64,000 nt of DNA from Pseudomonas fulva 12-X. GTDB lineage: Bacteria; Pseudomonadota; Gammaproteobacteria; Pseudomonadales; Pseudomonadaceae. The first letter of the stretch is position 1, and every line of letters starts with the position of its first letter. The stretch covers positions 2,867,001 through 2,931,000 of the forward strand of contig NC_015556.1 in the NCBI RefSeq assembly GCF_000213805.1. Direction: 5' to 3'. The notes beneath the pieces are model-generated. The model saw nothing but the letters and a program-made list of their open reading frames with translations, was not told where the DNA came from and ran no database searches. The translations under genes and the position numbers were made by a program. Below are positions 16,959 to 26,102 of this stretch, one piece after another.

Positions 16959-17558
16959 ATGTCGTCCCACCCGCAAACGTTCTATCAGCTCACCGGCCGT
17001 GGCCATGCCCCCGCCAACCTGAGCAATGCGACCTTGCTGATCATCGACGCCCAGGAAGAGTATCGCAGCGGTGTGGTGAAGCTGCCTGGCCTCGACGCCG
17101 CCGTGAGCGAAATCGCCAAGCTGCTGGACGCCGTGCGCGCCCAGGGCGGCGCCATCGTGCACATCAAGCACCTGGGCATTCCCGGTGGTCTGCTCGACCC
17201 ACGCGGCCCGCGTGGCGATCACCTGCCGGAAGTAGCACCGCTGCCCGGCGAAATCGTCGTCGAGAAGCGCATGCCGAACGCCTTTTCCGGCACGGATCTG
17301 CACGAAAAGCTGCAATCCCTCGGTCATCTGGACCTGATCGTCTGCGGCTTCATGACCCACTCGAGCATCAGCACCACCATTCGCGCTACCAAGGATTACG
17401 GCTACCGCTGCACCGTGGTCGACGCTGCCTGCGCCACCCGCGACCTGCCGACGCCAGATGGAAAGGTGATCAGCGCCGCCGAAATGCACCGCGTGGAGAT
17501 GATCGCCCTGGCCGACAATTTTGCCGCCTGGGTGCCGGACGCCAACGCTCTGCTGTAA
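16959..17558 (+). CDS. isochorismatase-fold hydrolase with Ser at the nucleophile position
   Basis: A 199-residue isochorismatase-like protein. The Asp30 ([10 protein letters not shown]) and Lys103 (VEKRMPNAF) catalytic positions are present. The position of the nucleophilic Cys in cysteine hydrolases of this fold (MTHMCVSTT) is Ser136 here (MTHSSISTT). It may therefore act like true isochorismatases, which do not need the Cys, or on another substrate. AAGGA precedes the ATG by 8 bases. It is divergent from prmB and followed by a small membrane protein gene. Substrate unknown. Confidence 0.85.
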   Translation: MSSHPQTFYQLTGRGHAPANLSNATLLIIDAQEEYRSGVVKLPGLDAAVSEIAKLLDAVRAQGGAIVHIKHLGIPGGLLDPRGPRGDHLPEVAPLPGEIVVEKRMPNAFSGTDLHEKLQSLGHLDLIVCGFMTHSSISTTIRATKDYGYRCTVVDAACATRDLPTPDGKVISAAEMHRVEMIALADNFAAWVPDANALL

Positions 17559-17636
17559 TCGTACCTGCACCGCATCGGTTTGAACCCGCTACTACACTGC
17601 CAGTCATAGCGAGAAGATCCTTCAAGGAATCAGCGC

Positions 17637-17957
17637 ATGAAGCAAACAGACGGTTTCAGTGCCAGCCTCCGCCCGCGACGCTCGTTCAGCTGGCGGCTGC
17701 GTTTTGCCGCTGCGCTAACGGCGCTGTTCGCGGTATTGGGCATTCTGCTGCTGATGGCGGGCGCGTCGACCCTGCTGGGGCGCCCGCCGGCACTGGGCAA
17801 CCTCAATGACTCGACCACCGACGCTAGCGTACTGCTGGTGCTCGGCATGGTGCTGCTCTGGGGTGGCGTGCTGGGCTGGCGCAAAGCCCGGCGTCGCATG
17901 CGCCAGCGCAGGGCTGACCTGGCGATGTCTCCGCACCTGATGAAGAAACGCGACTGA
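17637..17957 (+). CDS. small two-helix membrane protein, function unknown
   Basis: A 106-residue protein I do not recognise. A basic N-terminus (SLRPRRSFSWRLR) precedes a transmembrane segment (about 22-46), a short polar loop with NLNDSTTD, a second segment (about 63-80) and a very basic tail (WRKARRRMRQRRAD). This predicts both ends in the cytoplasm. It lies between the isochorismatase-fold and Smr genes on the same strand. Codon usage matches neighbours, so it is likely real. Confidence 0.65.
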   Translation: MKQTDGFSASLRPRRSFSWRLRFAAALTALFAVLGILLLMAGASTLLGRPPALGNLNDSTTDASVLLVLGMVLLWGGVLGWRKARRRMRQRRADLAMSPHLMKKRD

Positions 17958-18003
17958 CCCACCCCGCGCCGCTTGGTAAACTGGGCGCCCCTGCGGAGGC
18001 CCC

Positions 18004-18561
18004 ATGCAAGACGACGACCTTTCCCTGTTCAAAGCCCAGCTGCAAGGCGTTAAGCCGATCAAGCACGATCGTGCCGACATCGGCAAACCGAAGAGCGACC
18101 GCGCGCGACTGGCCACCCTGCGCCAGGCCGCCACGCAGCGTACCGACACCATCAAGGTCGACGGCCTGTCCGATCAGTTCGTCATCGACGTCGGCGCTGA
18201 AGATGCGCTGTTCTGGGCTGGCAACGGCGTGCAGGACGGCCAGATGCGCAAGCTCAAGCTCGGCCAGATTCCCTTCGACGGCAGCCTCGACCTACACGGC
18301 ATGAGCGTCGAGAAGGCCCGCGACACGCTCTGGGAGTTTCTCGCCGAAGCCACCAAGCTGGAAATCCGCTGCGTGCGGGTGACCCACGGCAAGGCGGTAC
18401 GCACCGATGGCCGCAAGCCGATGATCAAGAGCCACGTGAATACCTGGCTTCGCCAGCATCCGCAGGTGCTGGGTTTCGCCTCCTGCGTGGCCAAGCACGG
18501 GGGCACGGGGGCGGTCTATGTGATGCTCAAGCGCACCATGATGGATGGCCGTGACGAGTGA
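18004..18561 (+). CDS. Smr domain protein (SmrA/YdaL-like)
   Basis: A 185-residue protein with a C-terminal Smr domain (about 95-178). The domain begins at the LDLHGMSVEKARDTL motif and continues through CVRVTHGKAVRTDG and KHGGTGAVYVMLK. Smr domains are nucleases or nucleic-acid-binding modules; E. coli SmrA and SmrB act on RNA or ribosomes. The N-terminal third is variable and charged. It is convergent with efp, sharing a bidirectional terminator. Confidence 0.88.
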   Translation: MQDDDLSLFKAQLQGVKPIKHDRADIGKPKSDRARLATLRQAATQRTDTIKVDGLSDQFVIDVGAEDALFWAGNGVQDGQMRKLKLGQIPFDGSLDLHGMSVEKARDTLWEFLAEATKLEIRCVRVTHGKAVRTDGRKPMIKSHVNTWLRQHPQVLGFASCVAKHGGTGAVYVMLKRTMMDGRDE

Positions 18562-18603
18562 TCGCTCGATTGCCTTCCCCACGAAGCGCTGATCGCAGCG
18601 CAT

Positions 18604-18631
18604 AAAAAACCCGGCGCCAGGCCGGGTTTTT
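18604..18631. terminator. bidirectional intrinsic terminator
   Basis: An A-run, then CCCGGC-N5-GCCGGG (18610-18615/18621-18626), then TTTTT. It is positioned between the convergent Smr-domain gene and efp and can serve both. Confidence 0.88.
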
Positions 18632-18651
18632 CTGTACAGCGCAGCGCTGAA

Positions 18652-19224
18652 TCAGGCCGGCGCTTTGGCGCGGGACTTGTACTCGCCGGTACGGGTATCG
18701 ATCTCGATCCAGTCGCCGATTTCGCAGAAGTCGGCAACCTTCACTTCGGTACCGTTGTTCAGCTTGGCAGGCTTCATCACCTTGCCGGACGTGTCGCCAC
18801 GAGCGGAACCTTCGGTGTAGGCCAGCTGACGCACGATGGTGGTCGGCAGGTCTACGGAGATTACCTTGCCTTCGAAGAACACGGCTTCGCAGACGTCGTT
18901 CATGCCTTCTTCGATGAACGGCAGAACGCTTTCCAGGTCTTCGGCGCGCAGTTCGTAGGAGTTGTACTCCGGATCCATGAACACGTAGTCGTCGCCACTG
19001 ATGTAGGACAGGTTCACTTCCTTGCGCTCAAGGATGACCGGCTCCATCTTGTCGTCGGCTTTGTAGACGGTTTCGGTCTTGGAGCCGTTGATCAGGTTCT
19101 TCAGCTTCATCTTGACGATGGCGCTGTTACGACCGGACTTGGTGAACTCGGCCTTCTGGATCAGCCATGGCTGGCCATCAATCAGGGCCACGCTGTTAGG
19201 CTTCATTTCTTGTGCGGTTTTCAT
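18652..19224 (-). CDS. efp: translation elongation factor P
   Basis: A 190-residue EF-P, which relieves ribosome stalling at polyproline. The modified residue at the tip of domain I is Arg32 ([11 protein letters not shown]), not Lys, which is the rhamnosylated class used by Pseudomonas. The C-terminal OB domains end in [17 protein letters not shown]. The gene for its modifying enzyme EarP lies immediately upstream on the same strand, supporting this assignment. Confidence 0.97.
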   Translation of the reverse strand: MKTAQEMKPNSVALIDGQPWLIQKAEFTKSGRNSAIVKMKLKNLINGSKTETVYKADDKMEPVILERKEVNLSYISGDDYVFMDPEYNSYELRAEDLESVLPFIEEGMNDVCEAVFFEGKVISVDLPTTIVRQLAYTEGSARGDTSGKVMKPAKLNNGTEVKVADFCEIGDWIEIDTRTGEYKSRAKAPA

Positions 19225-19270
19225 ACGAATATCCGGATCTGAATGGATTTACAAAATTCGAGGCCGCGTA

Positions 19271-20395
19271 TCATAGCCAATTTCGGTAAAACTGCACCAG
19301 CGCTGCGGCAAGATCTGCACGTACCGCCTGGCGCCTGGCCCACGCCTGTGCGTGGGCAGCCAGTTCATCGGCGCATTGCAGCCAGGCTGCCCAGCCCGGC
19401 GTCATGTCCTCTCCCGCATTCCAGGCCTGCCACACTGCGCGCAAAGCCGCCTGGGCCTCGCCTGAAAGCGCCTGGCAGTAAAGGGCCATGAAAGCGTCGA
19501 GCTTTACCAGGTGCGCATCGTCCTGCTGCGGGTAGATGTGCCAGACCAGCGGTCGGCCCGCCCATTGCGCACGCACGAAGGAATCCTCGCCGCGCACCAG
19601 GTTGAGGTCGCAGCACCAGAGCAACGCGTCGTACTGCTCCTGCTGCATGAAGGGCAGCAGCTGCACGCTCAAGGCGCCGCGCCGCATGACCTGACCCGGC
19701 TCGAGCGGCGAGCCTGCCCAACGCTGCAAGTCGCCAAGGATCCGCCCCTCCGGCACCAGCAGATGGGTCGGGGTATCGGCGCTTGCCAGGGCATCCAGCC
19801 AGCCGGCAAGTGCGGCATTTTCATAGGCGAACAGGGAAACCAGGCGCGCCTCAGCAACCGGTCTGATGCCCAGTGAGCCAAGGAACTCGATGCGGGCCCC
19901 GGCGTCCTCTTGCAAACGGTCGCGGGCGGCAAGCAAGCCGCTCTCGCGTAGCAGCCCGCCGGTGCCGGTAGTGAAGCCCGGGAAGAAGAAGAACTTCTGC
20001 AGGCCATTGCCCTGCATCGACGGTAGGCCGTGGCAACCTTCGACCCAACTCTCGGCGCTCAGGTATTCCAGATTCAGCCAGAGCACCGGTGCTTCACGCG
20101 CCGCCATCGCCGCCACATACTCGGTGGGCAGCTCGCAGGCGAAGGCTTCGATCACCACATCGGCCGGCTCGACCGTCTGCCAGGCCTGCGCCCAGTGACG
20201 CACCTCGACGCCACTCAATAGCTGACAGGCTAACTCGGCATCGGCCTGCGGGCAGATGCGCGCCAGCGCTGCCAGGTCATCGACCCACAGGCGCACTTTG
20301 GCGCCCTGCTCGGCCACCAGCTGCCGCGCCAGGCGCCAGGTCACACCGATATCGCCGTAGTTATCGACGACGCGGCAGAAAATATCCCACCTCAT
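19271..20395 (-). CDS. earP: EF-P arginine rhamnosyltransferase
   Basis: A 374-residue DUF2331/EarP GT-B glycosyltransferase that attaches rhamnose from dTDP-L-rhamnose to Arg32 of EF-P. The N-terminus WDIFCRVVDNYGDIGVTWRL is typical. The C-terminal nucleotide-sugar site reads NLVRGEDSFVRAQWAGRPLVW. The ATG at 20395 has GGAAGG upstream. It precedes efp in the same direction, so modifier and substrate are linked. Confidence 0.94.
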   Translation of the reverse strand: MRWDIFCRVVDNYGDIGVTWRLARQLVAEQGAKVRLWVDDLAALARICPQADAELACQLLSGVEVRHWAQAWQTVEPADVVIEAFACELPTEYVAAMAAREAPVLWLNLEYLSAESWVEGCHGLPSMQGNGLQKFFFFPGFTTGTGGLLRESGLLAARDRLQEDAGARIEFLGSLGIRPVAEARLVSLFAYENAALAGWLDALASADTPTHLLVPEGRILGDLQRWAGSPLEPGQVMRRGALSVQLLPFMQQEQYDALLWCCDLNLVRGEDSFVRAQWAGRPLVWHIYPQQDDAHLVKLDAFMALYCQALSGEAQAALRAVWQAWNAGEDMTPGWAAWLQCADELAAHAQAWARRQAVRADLAAALVQFYRNWL

Positions 20396-20408
20396 AACGC
20401 CCTTCCCC

Positions 20409-21755
20409 TCAGGCCTGCAGCCCGCCCTCGCACTGACGCGCATTCATGTTGGCATCGACCAGCGGCTCGGCCACTTCGACGCCAGGCACCACATCGGAAA
20501 GATCTTCCTGGCGCTCGTGCTCCAGCGCGCCCTGAACCAGATCCTCGGTCACCCGCAGCTCCGCGCCGACCATCGAGGCGGGTGTCGCCGGCTCGAATGG
20601 TGCCACAGGCTGAGGCGCCGGGCGCAGCTTGCGGCGCCAGAAGAACAGCAGAACCAGACAGCCATTGAGCAGGCTGAAGGCCAGGAACAGTCCGGCGTCG
20701 CCGTCATGCTCCATCAGCGGTGAGATCATCAGCGGGCTGATCGCCGAACCCAGGGAGTTGATCAGCAGCAGCCCCTGCACCATACGCACCAGCGCGCCGG
20801 CAGGCGCGCGATCCGCGGCGTGGCTGACCGCCACCGGGTAAACGGCGAACACGCCGCCGCCGAGCAGGAATAGCAACACCATGAGCAGCAGCGGCGAGGA
20901 CGGCAGGATCATGATTGCCAGAGAGATCAGCAGGCAGAACAGGCTCAGTACGATCAGCACACTCTGCCGATCATGCTGGTCGGACCAGCGCCCCACCGGG
21001 TATTGCAGCAACATGGCGCCGAGAATCACGCTGGCCATCATCTGCCCGACCTCGCTGACGCTCATGCCGACGCGCTGCAGGTACAGCGGCAGCAGCGAAT
21101 ACACCGCAGCAATGGCGATGCCGGAACCGAAGCAGCCAATCACCCCGGTCGGGGTCATGCGGATCAACTGATGGGGCAGCAGCGGCTCGACCTTCTCCAC
21201 CAGCGGCGTGACCCGCGGAATGATGCCCATGGGCAGTACCGACAACGACGCCAAGAGCCCGGCCACCATGAATGGCGCGGTCTCGCCCCAGGCATCGATG
21301 GCACCCAGCTGCAGCTGGCCAAGCATGCCGGAGCCGTACAGCGCCATCATGTACAACGCCAGCAGACGTCCACGCACCTTTTGATCGCCCGCCAGGAGCA
21401 TCCAGCTTTCGACGACGAGAAACACACCAAGAATCGACCAGCCGGCGATCAGGCGGAAAACGAACCAGGCCCAGGGATCGAAGAACAGTCCTTGCAGCAG
21501 CACGCTCACCGCCGTCAGGGAGGCGAAACTGCTGTAGGCGCGGATATGGCCGATGCGCTGGATCAAGCGGTCGTTGAACAGCGCCCCCAGGGTCAAGCCG
21601 ATGAAGTAGGACGCTGACACGATACCGATCACCGTCGCCGACACCCCGGCCGCATCCAGGCGCAGTGTGGTCAGCGACGAAATGAAGCCGTTACCGATAC
21701 TGATGATGAAAAGACCGAGCAAGGGCCCCAGCGCCATGCCAAGCAGTTGCGACAT
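20409..21755 (-). CDS. MFS transporter, paralogue of 10951-12240
   Basis: A 448-residue major facilitator with about 12 hydrophobic segments and a long charged C-terminal tail. Segments such as ASYFIGLTLGALFNDRLIQR and GRWSDQHDRQS align with the MFS protein at 10951-12240, so the two are paralogues of the YcaD-like group. The ATG at 21755 is preceded by GAGG five bases upstream. It ends 13 bp before the earP start. Substrate unknown. Confidence 0.85.
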   Translation of the reverse strand: MSQLLGMALGPLLGLFIISIGNGFISSLTTLRLDAAGVSATVIGIVSASYFIGLTLGALFNDRLIQRIGHIRAYSSFASLTAVSVLLQGLFFDPWAWFVFRLIAGWSILGVFLVVESWMLLAGDQKVRGRLLALYMMALYGSGMLGQLQLGAIDAWGETAPFMVAGLLASLSVLPMGIIPRVTPLVEKVEPLLPHQLIRMTPTGVIGCFGSGIAIAAVYSLLPLYLQRVGMSVSEVGQMMASVILGAMLLQYPVGRWSDQHDRQSVLIVLSLFCLLISLAIMILPSSPLLLMVLLFLLGGGVFAVYPVAVSHAADRAPAGALVRMVQGLLLINSLGSAISPLMISPLMEHDGDAGLFLAFSLLNGCLVLLFFWRRKLRPAPQPVAPFEPATPASMVGAELRVTEDLVQGALEHERQEDLSDVVPGVEVAEPLVDANMNARQCEGGLQA

Positions 21756-22105
21756 AAAAACCTCGAAGCGGTGACGCCCTTGAGCGCATCGGAAAAAGAA
21801 TGCTGTGACCGTTACAGGCTGCGCACACCACGCCGCTCGACGCCAAATGATGCTTGGCCGAGTGGGAAATGCTTCAGGGAAAGACGCCGTGCAGAAAACG
21901 CGGACGCCATAGCCCAAAAACCTCGAAAGCCGGGGCGGCTCTGGTTTTTGATTTTGTAGGGCGAGGGAGCTGAAACGGTGAAACCAGACGGGCGCAGGTC
22001 GCCCATCAAAGGTCGCGGACGATACACGAGCAAGCGAGTGCGAACAATCGGCTCAGCCATGCAATCGTGATCGACTGCCCATCAACCGCAACAGCGGAAT
22101 ACGAC
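21756..22105. other. intergenic stretch without a supported gene
   Basis: Upstream of the MFS gene and downstream of the phosphatase gene on the minus strand. Short frames exist on both strands but lack ribosome binding sites or recognisable products. Presumably holds the MFS promoter; no clear -10/-35 pair was picked out. Confidence 0.4.
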
Positions 22106-22138
22106 GAGACCGTCGCCTGCCATGCAAGCGACGGCCTC
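22106..22138 (-). terminator. strong hairpin after the phosphatase gene
   Basis: GAGACCGTCGC (22106-22116) pairs with GCGACGGCCTC (22128-22138), 10 of 11 positions, starting 14 bp after the phosphatase stop on the minus strand. There is no T-run, so it may be a weak terminator or an RNA-stabilising hairpin. Confidence 0.45.
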
Positions 22139-22152
22139 ATTGCTCCGTGGGC

Positions 22153-22848
22153 TCAGCCTCGCTGGCGCTGAGACTGGTCATTCAGCGCACTCTTCCAGTC
22201 ATCGGCATCGAGAAAACCGATCACCTGCAGCGAGTCGGAATCATCCGGTTTGCTGAAAAACAGCGCGGTCCCGTATTCCGGCGTGTCGCTGTCATAACCC
22301 AGAGATTTCTCGAACGCTGAGATACAACTGCTATGGGTGACCAAAATCATATTCTTGCCCGGCACCTTGTGCTCGAGCGCATTGTCGAGCATCGATTCTC
22401 GACATTTGTACAGCCAGTCTTCGTCGATACCGAGATCATTGAACACGAGTTCCTCGGTCTGGGCCGTGCGGGTGAGCGGGCTGTTGTAGACGTCTGTTCT
22501 GCTCAGCCCCAACTGCCCGAAACCATCAGCCAGCCAACCACCAACAGGGAGTGATCGGGAGGTGATGCCCTCGGTTCCCTCCAGGCAGGGATAATCTTCC
22601 TTGTCGCAACGCTCCAGATGGCGCAGCAGAACGATCACATCACCCTCCTGCCACTGGGCCAGGAGACTGGGCAGCTCCCGGCTGCGCTCTTCGGAAAGGT
22701 CTTCGATCTCGGGTGGCTGCATCACGAACGCCGCCAGGGCGGTCGCGAAGGAAGCCGCCATGCAGACAGCCAATGCACCACGGCGTTGACGAGCGCTCAG
22801 CTTGCCGTACAAGCGCCGCGCGGGGCGTAGAAACAGGGATTGCGACAT
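22153..22848 (-). CDS. membrane-anchored histidine phosphatase family protein
   Basis: A 231-residue protein. An N-terminal membrane anchor (about 24-46, GALAVCMAASFATALAAFV) precedes a histidine-phosphatase domain. The catalytic motif is LLRHLERCDKEDYPCL, with Leu where the family often has Gly in RHG; the second histidine is in LVTHSSC. Related Pseudomonas proteins resemble the Ais/PmrG phosphatases that act on lipopolysaccharide heptose phosphate. A periplasmic location and an envelope phosphate substrate are therefore plausible but unproven. The ATG at 22848 retains the membrane anchor. Confidence 0.78.
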   Translation of the reverse strand: MSQSLFLRPARRLYGKLSARQRRGALAVCMAASFATALAAFVMQPPEIEDLSEERSRELPSLLAQWQEGDVIVLLRHLERCDKEDYPCLEGTEGITSRSLPVGGWLADGFGQLGLSRTDVYNSPLTRTAQTEELVFNDLGIDEDWLYKCRESMLDNALEHKVPGKNMILVTHSSCISAFEKSLGYDSDTPEYGTALFFSKPDDSDSLQVIGFLDADDWKSALNDQSQRQRG

Positions 22849-23044
22849 CTGAACTCCAGCTTGATCGCCTCTATAGGTTTTATAGGCGCGACCTGAGCTG
22901 ACTCCCTCGGTTGCGGATAGTTCGCAAATGGCGGCGAGGCAATCTGTAAGCTGATGTACCTGCAAGCAGCTGACGACGTATCGTTGGCTGCAAACTGCCG
23001 TTTTTAGCCCAAGACCGTTCCAAAACCTGAACGCCAGAAACACA

Positions 23045-23077
23045 AAACCCCCGCTTCGCTAGGAATGACGGGGGTTT
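23045..23077 (-). terminator. terminator of tRNA-Ser
   Basis: On the minus strand AAACCCCCG pairs with CGGGGGTTT, followed by TGTGTTT. It begins 15 bp after the 3' CCA of the tRNA. Confidence 0.75.
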
Positions 23078-23092
23078 GCGTTGATTCGAAAG

Positions 23093-23182
23093 TGGCGGTG
23101 AAGAAGGGATTCGAACCCTTGATACGGTTTCCCGTATACACACTTTCCAGGCGTGCTCCTTCAACCGCTCGGACACTTCACC
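23093..23182 (-). tRNA. tRNA-Ser (GGA)
   Basis: A 90-base tRNA ending in an encoded CCA. Acceptor GGTGAAG pairs with CTTCACC, the anticodon loop is CTGGAAA (anticodon GGA), a long variable arm (TATACGG...CCGTATC) is present as in class II serine tRNAs, and the T-arm reads GGGTTCGAATCCC. It reads UCC/UCU codons. Confidence 0.95.
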
Positions 23183-23218
23183 GGATCTCGCCAGACGTGC
23201 TGTCTGTCGAGGCGCGCT

Positions 23219-23247
23219 AATGTAATCGAAGGCTCTTCCAAACGCAA
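23219..23247 (-). promoter_or_regulatory. candidate sigma70 promoter of tRNA-Ser
   Basis: On the minus strand TTGCGT-N17-TACATT is followed by a GC-rich discriminator (AGCGCGCC), typical of stringently controlled stable RNA promoters. It lies 37 bp upstream of the tRNA. Confidence 0.5.
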
Positions 23248-23530
23248 AACTTTTTTCAAAAGATTCATGCGCTTAAGCCATTACGAGAGATTGGGGGACG
23301 TAAGCGTCATCACGCAGTGCGAGCCAAGGCGCCTATGTGCTGGCGAGGTCACCAGAGAAAAGCCGGTAGTGGTGATCCGTCCCATCCACCATCGGCCTGA
23401 CAGGAGAGCCGACCGCGCCGCCACACCCCGAGGTCGGTCAGCCAGCCTGACTCTACGGTCATCCTTCGTGCTTTACCAGAGCATGGCGGATGGGTAACGT
23501 CAGCCGCACTTTCACAACAAGGAGTCGACC
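23248..23530. other. intergenic stretch without a supported gene
   Basis: Between the tRNA-Ser promoter and the crotonase gene. No frame with a ribosome binding site and recognisable product was found; the crotonase promoter is presumably here. A ribosome binding site AAGGAG lies at its end (23519-23524). Confidence 0.4.
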
Positions 23531-24220
23531 ATGAGCGACCTGATCAGCTACCAACTCGATGACGGCATCGCCACGCTGACGCTCAACAACGGCAAGGTCA
23601 ACGCGATCTCGCCGGCGGTGATCGAGGCCTTCAACGCAGCGCTGGATCATGCCACCCAGGATAAGGCCATCGTCATCCTCACCGGCCAGCCCGGCATTCT
23701 CTCCGGCGGCTACGACCTCAAGGTGATGACTTCCGGCCCGCAGAACGCCATCGATCTGGTCGCCGCCGGCTCGACCCTGGCCCGGCGCATGCTCGCCCAT
23801 CCGTACCCGATCATCGCCGCCTGCCCCGGCCATGCGGTGGCCAAGGGCGCCTTTCTGCTGCTTTCCAGTGACTACCGTATCGGCGTCGAAGGCGCCTTTA
23901 CCATCGGCCTCAACGAAGTGCAGATCGGCATGACCATGCACCACGTCGGCATTGAGCTGGCCCGCGACCGCCTGCGCAAATCCGCCTTCCATCGCTCGGT
24001 GATCAACGGCGAGATGTTCGACCCGCAAGGCGCCGTCGATGCCGGCTTCCTCGACAAGGTGGTGCCGGCCGAGCAATTGATGGCTACCGCCCTGGCCGTG
24101 GCAGCGCAGTTCAAGAAGATCAATATGAGCGCCCATCGCAAGACCAAGCTCAAGGTGCGTGCCGCTCTGCTGGAAACCCTGGACAAGGCCATCGAACTGG
24201 ACAAGCAGCATTCGCTGTAA
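23531..24220 (+). CDS. crotonase/enoyl-CoA hydratase family protein
   Basis: A 229-residue crotonase-fold protein. The oxyanion-hole segments are visible (ILSGGYDLKVM and CPGHAVAKGAFLLLSSDYR). The acidic residues of classic enoyl-CoA hydratase (Glu144/Glu164) are only partly conserved (GLNEVQIGMTM), so reaction type is uncertain. AAGGAG precedes the ATG. It is a single-gene unit between tRNA-Ser and corA. Fatty-acid or aromatic acyl-CoA metabolism is likely. Confidence 0.85.
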   Translation: MSDLISYQLDDGIATLTLNNGKVNAISPAVIEAFNAALDHATQDKAIVILTGQPGILSGGYDLKVMTSGPQNAIDLVAAGSTLARRMLAHPYPIIAACPGHAVAKGAFLLLSSDYRIGVEGAFTIGLNEVQIGMTMHHVGIELARDRLRKSAFHRSVINGEMFDPQGAVDAGFLDKVVPAEQLMATALAVAAQFKKINMSAHRKTKLKVRAALLETLDKAIELDKQHSL

Positions 24221-24310
24221 CACCAGCCATAAAAAAGCCGCTCACGCGGCTGCTGAGTGCGGCGAAATAAGCAGGTAAGCTGCGACCACCAATCTGGCGT
24301 GGGGCACACC

Positions 24311-25282
24311 ATGGGCGAAGTGGTCGCAGCAGCGGTTTACAGCAAGGGTCGCAAGGTCCGCGATATTCACCTCGACGAAGGTCGGGAATGGGCTGCCAAG
24401 CCCGAGCACTTCGTGTGGATCGGCCTGCATGACCCCGGCAGCCAGGAACTCGGCAATTTGCAGCGCCAGTTCAATCTGCACGAGCTGGCCCTGGAAGACG
24501 CCCTGCAGCGGCATACTCGCCCCAAGCTGGAAATCTTCGGCGATGCACTGTTTCTGGTGCTTTATTCGCCAGTACAGGTGGGCGGTGAGCTGACCTTCGT
24601 GGAAACCCAGCTGTTCGCTGGCAAGGGCTACGTGATCAGTGCCCGCTACGGAGAATCGGCGCCCTATTCCAAGGTGCGCCAGCGCTGCGAAGCACGGCCG
24701 CTGCTGCTCGAGCACGGCGAGGACTTCGTGCTCTACGCGCTGATCAGCTTCATCATCGAAAATTACCGGCCGCTGATGGACACCTACTACGCCGAGCTGG
24801 AGCAGCTCGAGCAGACGGTACTCGAATGCGCCATGACCCACGGCGAGGTGGTACGTATTCAGCAGCTGCGTCGCGACCTGTTGCGCCTACGCCGCAATAT
24901 CGGTCCGCTGGCGGAGATCTGCCAGGAGCTGCAGCACCTGGACTTTCCCTTCATCGACAAGAACATGCGCCCGTACTTTCGCGACGTGGCGATTCACGTC
25001 AATCGCCTGCTCGAGGACCTGACCAACCTGCGGGAAATGGCCGATCACGCCATCGAAGTCGGCCTGCTGCTGGAGTCATCCCGGCAAAGCGTGGTGCAGC
25101 GCAAGTTCGCTGCGTGGGCGGCGATCCTGGCCTTTCCAACGGCCGTGGCCGGAGTCTACGGCATGAACTTTCACTACATGCCGGAGCTGGACTGGCACTA
25201 CGGCTACTTTGCCGTACTTGGCGTGATCGGCGCTGGCTGCGCCGGGCTGTACGCCAGCTTCCGCCATTACGGCTGGCTGTAG
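24311..25282 (+). CDS. CorA family divalent metal transporter
   Basis: A 323-residue CorA-type channel. A large cytoplasmic N-terminal domain with long helices (QQLRRDLLRLRRNIGPLAEI) is followed by two C-terminal transmembrane segments. The selectivity motif YGMNF is at the end of the first, and the loop MPELDW follows. It may carry Mg2+, Co2+ or Zn2+ (CorA versus ZntB not resolved by eye). The ATG at 24311 was chosen over a longer frame because of the family start. Confidence 0.88.
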   Translation: MGEVVAAAVYSKGRKVRDIHLDEGREWAAKPEHFVWIGLHDPGSQELGNLQRQFNLHELALEDALQRHTRPKLEIFGDALFLVLYSPVQVGGELTFVETQLFAGKGYVISARYGESAPYSKVRQRCEARPLLLEHGEDFVLYALISFIIENYRPLMDTYYAELEQLEQTVLECAMTHGEVVRIQQLRRDLLRLRRNIGPLAEICQELQHLDFPFIDKNMRPYFRDVAIHVNRLLEDLTNLREMADHAIEVGLLLESSRQSVVQRKFAAWAAILAFPTAVAGVYGMNFHYMPELDWHYGYFAVLGVIGAGCAGLYASFRHYGWL

Positions 25283-25313
25283 GGTTCGCCCACAGCCTGG
25301 CGCTGCAGACAGC

Positions 25314-26102
25314 TTACTGACGCATCCCGCGACCGCTGACCAGCAGACGCACGCAGACCACGTAGAGCACCGCCGTGGCGACCAGCATGAAGCCGATGGC
25401 GGTGCCGATGCGGATATCCGACACGCCGAGAATGCCGTAGCGGAAGGCGTTGACCATATGCAGCACCGGATTGGCCATAGACACCGTCTGCCATAACGGC
25501 GGCAACAGGCTGATCGAGTAAAACACCCCGCCCAGGTAGGTCAGCGGCGTCAGCACGAAGGTCGGGATGATCGAGATGTCGTCGAAGTTGCGTGCGAACA
25601 CCGCGTTGACGAAGCCGCCCAGGGAAAAGATGGTCGCTGTCAGCAGCACCACCAGCACGGTCAGGCCCAGGTGGTGCACCTGCAGGTGGGTGAAGAACAG
25701 CGACAGGATGGTGACGATGATGCCGACCGCCAGGCCGCGCAGCACGCCGCCGGTGACGTAGCCGATAAGGATGGTGTGCGGCGAGACCGGCGAGACCATC
25801 AGCTCTTCGACCGAGCGCTGGAACTTGCTGCCGAAGAAGCTCGACACCACGTTGCCGTAGCTGTTGGTGATCACCGACATCATGATCAGCCCCGGCACGA
25901 TGTACTCCATGTAGGTGAAGCCGCCCATGTCGCCGATCTGCCGGCCGATCAGGTTGCCGAAGATCACGAAGTACAGAACCATGGTGATCGCCGGCGGCAG
26001 CAGGGTCTGCGGCCAGATGCGCATGAAGCGGCGCACTTCGCGATAGACGATGGTGCGCAAGGCCACCAGGTTGGCGCTGAACTCGGACTGCTCGTGCATC
26101 AT
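25314..26102 (-). CDS. ABC-2 type transporter permease (YadH-like)
   Basis: A 262-residue inner-membrane permease with six predicted segments and the ABC-2 signature around LTPLTYLGGVFYSISLLPPLWQ. The start overlaps the ATPase stop (ATGA), so the two are translationally coupled. Together they form a YadGH-like exporter. An ATG one codon later is also possible. Substrate unknown. PAO1 has the same pair next to a GST gene, from memory. Confidence 0.9.
   Translation of the reverse strand: MMHEQSEFSANLVALRTIVYREVRRFMRIWPQTLLPPAITMVLYFVIFGNLIGRQIGDMGGFTYMEYIVPGLIMMSVITNSYGNVVSSFFGSKFQRSVEELMVSPVSPHTILIGYVTGGVLRGLAVGIIVTILSLFFTHLQVHHLGLTVLVVLLTATIFSLGGFVNAVFARNFDDISIIPTFVLTPLTYLGGVFYSISLLPPLWQTVSMANPVLHMVNAFRYGILGVSDIRIGTAIGFMLVATAVLYVVCVRLLVSGRGMRQ

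Noticed and set aside
23153-23497. 114-codon plus-strand frame overlapping tRNA-Ser
   Set aside because: Begins within the tRNA, has Arg/Ser-rich random composition and no ribosome binding site.
24226-24252. Hairpin GCCGC-TCAC-GCGGC after the crotonase gene
   Set aside because: The A-run precedes and no T-run follows on the plus strand, so it is not a convincing terminator for the crotonase gene; no minus-strand gene ends there.
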